A stretch of DNA of 8,234 nucleotides from assembly GCA_037138855.1 (NCBI GenBank), contig JBAXHO010000075.1, positions 1 to 8,234 of the forward strand, written 5' to 3'. The stretch comes from JBAXHO01 sp037138855. Lineage in GTDB: Bacteria > Patescibacteriota > Dojkabacteria > B142 > OLB20. The position numbers and the translations under genes were made by a program. How positions within the stretch are numbered: position 1 is the stretch's first letter; the number at the start of each line of letters is the position of its first letter. The notes beneath the pieces are model-generated. The model saw only the letters and a list, made by a program, of their open reading frames with translations. It was not told where the DNA came from and made no database searches. Shown in pieces: positions 6,025 to 8,234 of the stretch.

Positions 6025-7431
6025 ATGCTAAAAAATTCAGACGAGCCTCCTAGTAGTAGTTATAAAGAAGTCACCCTTTTCCTCTCCAATATTTCTGAAG
6101 ATGTCTGGCCATTTATCCAAGCAATTACCGATCCCGCTAAAAGAAAATATGAGATTGCCGAAAACGCTAATCTCGTTGATCAACATTTATTCTCCATTAC
6201 AGATGAACCCAATATTATCTTTGTCACTCCCAAAGCAATTGATCCGGATTTTGTAGAATATTTTCAAAGTTTAATCAATATCAAATCATTAAAAATTATA
6301 TCACCTAAAAATCATACAGGAGAAATTTGTATGGATTTAATTCATGATTTAAAGTTATTTCATGAACTAATTGCTGATTTAAAAGGTTATTCCAGGATTA
6401 AACTAAAAAGTTATTCTGCTTCACATCAATTCTATCGCCTTAAAAACGAACTTTTAGGATTTGGCCTGAATGTCATTATGACAGAAGCACCAGAAGATGA
6501 TGCCAGCTGGACAATTAACTTCTTTGGAAGTAAATCCGGCATTCGTCAACTAGCTCAAAAAAGCGGAGGAATTGAACCTGATTTGATTATGCCAGATGGT
6601 TTGATTGTAGTCGGGACATTTGAAGCCTCCAGAATTGCTGCTGATAAATATATCGAAAATGATGGTGTGGTGATCAAAACAAACAAAGGGCATTCCGGAG
6701 CTGGAGTTCTGATTTTCCGCGAAGGAGATTTACCATCAGATTATGAAGCCTGTCAGCAAAGAATTCATGAAATCCTAAGTCAAGATGCCTATTGGGAAAA
6801 ATTTCCCATAATCATTGAAGATTTAGTAAATGTTAATAGTGCTGTTGGTGGTGGATTTCCCAGTATTGAATTTAAAATTAAAAAAAATGGTGATGTTGAC
6901 TACCTTTATTACGGAGGTTTAATCGTTACTAAAGAAGGTGTATTTAAAGGTATGGAAATTAATGATGATGTGATCAATGAAAGAATCTATGCGCAAATCA
7001 TGGATGTCGGTTATTACATTGGAGAAGAATATGCTCGCGCTGGCTATCGTGGCTACTACGATGTCGATATGATTGCTGCGAAAAATCATAAAATCTATGT
7101 ATCAGAATCTAACGTGCGAAGAACTGGTGCAACACATGTTTACAAAACAGCACTGAAACTCTTTGATGACGATTTTATGTATAAAACATATATTGTCAGT
7201 AATAATAATTACAATTTACCAGGGGTAATCAATTTACCTTTCAACGACTTGCTGGTGAAATTAAAAGAACTCCTCTTTAACCCGAGAAAAAAAGAAGGAA
7301 TTGTGATTCTTTCCAAAAATATTATTTCCCAAAAAGGTTTTGCCTATATTATCTTTGCCAAAAATAAAAAGAAAGCCTTTGAATATCAGGATAAATTGTA
7401 CAAAAAACTGGCAAGGCTCGTGGAGAAATAG
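6025..7431 (+). CDS. ATP-grasp ligase, PGM1-type peptide ligase-like
   Basis: This 468-residue protein looks like a cytoplasmic ATP-grasp carboxylate-amine ligase, which joins an acyl-phosphate to an amine to make an amide or peptide bond. Residues about 15-165 form an alpha/beta region like a pre-ATP-grasp domain (IIFVTPKAIDP at 64-74), followed by GSKSGIRQLA (168-177). The ATP-grasp core has VVIKTNKGHSGAG (215-227) with K218 as the likely ATP-binding lysine, then EDLV (265-268), GYRGYYDVDMI (340-350) and SESNVRRTGATH (360-371). D348, E361 and N363 are likely metal ligands, and R365/R366 likely phosphate contacts. A small C-terminal domain (about 400-468) recalls the extra domain of PGM1-type ligases. 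The assignment to PGM1-like rests on the ESNVRRTGATH signature and layout, remembered rather than searched. Substrates are unknown, and no peptide-precursor or other biosynthetic gene is adjacent. The ATG at 6025 fits the -10 spacing for a leaderless start. Confidence 0.88.
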   Translation: MLKNSDEPPSSSYKEVTLFLSNISEDVWPFIQAITDPAKRKYEIAENANLVDQHLFSITDEPNIIFVTPKAIDPDFVEYFQSLINIKSLKIISPKNHTGEICMDLIHDLKLFHELIADLKGYSRIKLKSYSASHQFYRLKNELLGFGLNVIMTEAPEDDASWTINFFGSKSGIRQLAQKSGGIEPDLIMPDGLIVVGTFEASRIAADKYIENDGVVIKTNKGHSGAGVLIFREGDLPSDYEACQQRIHEILSQDAYWEKFPIIIEDLVNVNSAVGGGFPSIEFKIKKNGDVDYLYYGGLIVTKEGVFKGMEINDDVINERIYAQIMDVGYYIGEEYARAGYRGYYDVDMIAAKNHKIYVSESNVRRTGATHVYKTALKLFDDDFMYKTYIVSNNNYNLPGVINLPFNDLLVKLKELLFNPRKKEGIVILSKNIISQKGFAYIIFAKNKKKAFEYQDKLYKKLARLVEK

Positions 7432-7435
7432 GTAT

Positions 7436-7487
7436 CAAAAATAAAGTATCAAGTAGAAAAGAGTATCTGGTATCTGGTATCTGGTAG
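7436..7487. repeat. Degenerate heptamer array in the gap between plus-strand genes
   Basis: CAAAAAT, AAAGTAT and CAAGTAG (7436-7456) are in 7-bp register. After a 10-base interruption come CTGGTAT, CTGGTAT and CTGGTAG (7467-7487). The last three are almost the same unit as the left-edge array, in the same orientation. The rest of the 137-bp gap (to 7568) is AT-rich, with no clear terminator or promoter. Confidence 0.85.
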
Positions 7488-7568
7488 AGAAGTATTACGT
7501 GGGGAATAAGAAATAGAAAAAAGTTATAAGAAAATTCGTAAAATATTAATCGATAAATAATTAATCAG

Positions 7569-8084
7569 ATGAAAAATAAAATCACTTTAATCGATTTTAT
7601 TAAAGGAACGATACTGAGTTTCATACTTGGCTTTCTGGCTACAATCCCCTGGATTTTGCTGGCTACTTTTACCAGCTTTTTTGTCGGATTTCTAGGTTAT
7701 TTAATAGGATTAGCAGCCTATAAAGGATTTGTCATAGGCGCTGGGAAAGCACACAAAGCAGCTATCTTTGTAATCATTCCTGTAATTTTACTAGCCATTC
7801 CTTTTTCTGAAATAATTTCATTTTTATTGATTAACCGCCTTGATGGTTTTACCTTTACTTTTACAGGATTTCTTCACTATCTATTCCTTCCTTTTATCCT
7901 CAAACAACTCCTCATCAATATTTCCATTGGTTACTTTATTGCCTTTTTAGGGGCTTTTGGACTAATCAGAAATATATTTAAATATGGTGCGCTACCAACT
8001 CAGGATAATTCAGTTGCGCAAACTATCCCTGAAATAAAACCAGAACCAGCACCAAGATCTTCTAACCACTCAGAAGAAGTATAA
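7569..8084 (+). CDS. Small polytopic membrane protein, function unknown
   Basis: I do not recognise a family with confidence. The 171-residue protein has about four hydrophobic segments: near 14-35, 36-58, 64-88 and 104-134. The last may be one long or two short spans. A glycine-rich stretch with GYLIGLAAYKGFVIGAGK lies at about 43-60, at the end of the second span. The C-terminus from about 140 is hydrophilic and proline/glutamate-rich (PEIKPEPAPRSS) and is probably unstructured. Short positive segments (KNK at 2-4, K12, K60-K63, R134-K138) lie on loops or ends, but topology cannot be fixed. The ATG at 7569 follows an AT-rich leader with no Shine-Dalgarno sequence. A catalytic residue pattern is not visible, so a role in membrane organisation or transport is possible but unsupported. 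It shares a strand with the ATP-grasp gene; the 137-bp repeat-filled gap argues against tight coupling. Confidence 0.8.
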   Translation: MKNKITLIDFIKGTILSFILGFLATIPWILLATFTSFFVGFLGYLIGLAAYKGFVIGAGKAHKAAIFVIIPVILLAIPFSEIISFLLINRLDGFTFTFTGFLHYLFLPFILKQLLINISIGYFIAFLGAFGLIRNIFKYGALPTQDNSVAQTIPEIKPEPAPRSSNHSEEV

Positions 8085-8234
8085 TTTCACAAAAATTCAA
8101 TCACAAATTCACCCTTAGAATTCTTTTAAAATTATTCATTTTTAACTTGCCTGAATTTTAATCACTCCCTTGCTACATGATACTTGCAGGGCATTTTCAT
8201 TCTAAACAAAAAAGTAGCGATAAGCTATACTAGT
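8085..8234. other. Downstream intergenic region to the window edge
   Basis: This AT-rich stretch has no supported gene. Two heptamer-family units, CTACATG and ATACTTG, sit at 8173-8186. No hairpin with a U-tract follows the membrane-protein gene. Confidence 0.6.
8203..8231 (+). promoter_or_regulatory. Possible promoter pointing out of the window
   Basis: TAAACA (8203-8208), a 17-base spacer and TATACT (8226-8231) match sigma-70-type boxes at four and five of six positions. A gene would have to start just beyond the window edge, which cannot be seen. In DNA this AT-rich such a match can occur by chance. Confidence 0.3.

Noticed and set aside
8093..8158. Terminator hairpin from AAAATTCA and TGAATTTT downstream of the membrane-protein gene
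   Set aside because: The 8-bp AT-only arms are about 50 bases apart with no U-tract, so the structure would be weak and could be chance.

Overview
The window is AT-rich with short intergenic gaps. It most resembles a genome of the Candidate Phyla Radiation (Patescibacteria, Parcubacteria-like). Three things point there: a cysteine-containing modular surface protein of a type I associate with that group, gaps filled with degenerate heptamer repeats, and no Shine-Dalgarno sequence before any gene. TGA is used as a normal stop (end of the surface-protein gene), so this is not one of the lineages that recode UGA. The lineage call is inference; there is no rRNA or marker gene to settle it.

Layout, left to right. 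A perfect 7-bp tandem array (1-62) and an inverted, degenerate copy (111-138) lie downstream of a minus-strand gene for a secreted modular surface protein (148-1905), which has a recognisable promoter (1935-1963). A 358-bp gap (1906-2263) holds that promoter, a heptamer array and two palindromic REP-like hairpins. Then come three more minus-strand genes: an alpha/beta hydrolase (2264-2998), a CoA-disulfide reductase fused to a rhodanese domain (3092-4756) and a HemW-like radical SAM protein (4806-5966). A 58-bp divergent promoter region separates them from two plus-strand genes: an ATP-grasp ligase resembling PGM1-type peptide ligases (6025-7431) and a small polytopic membrane protein with a proline-rich tail (7569-8084). 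The last 150 bp carry only a short heptamer remnant and a possible promoter pointing out of the window.

How the genes may work together. hemW and the reductase-rhodanese gene are 49 bp apart on the same strand and are probably co-transcribed; both suit an anaerobic or low-oxygen cell handling Fe-S and sulfane-sulfur chemistry. The hydrolase may be read from the same transcript, but its 93-bp leader is filled with repeats. The ATP-grasp protein and membrane protein share a strand but are 137 bp apart, again across a repeat array, so a shared function is only a guess.

I do not see a defence island, CRISPR array, insertion sequence or biosynthetic cluster. The most unusual signals are the heptamer repeat family in every gap except the divergent promoter, its spread into the 3' ends of genes, two palindromic elements, and a PGM1-type ligase with no recognisable biosynthetic partners.
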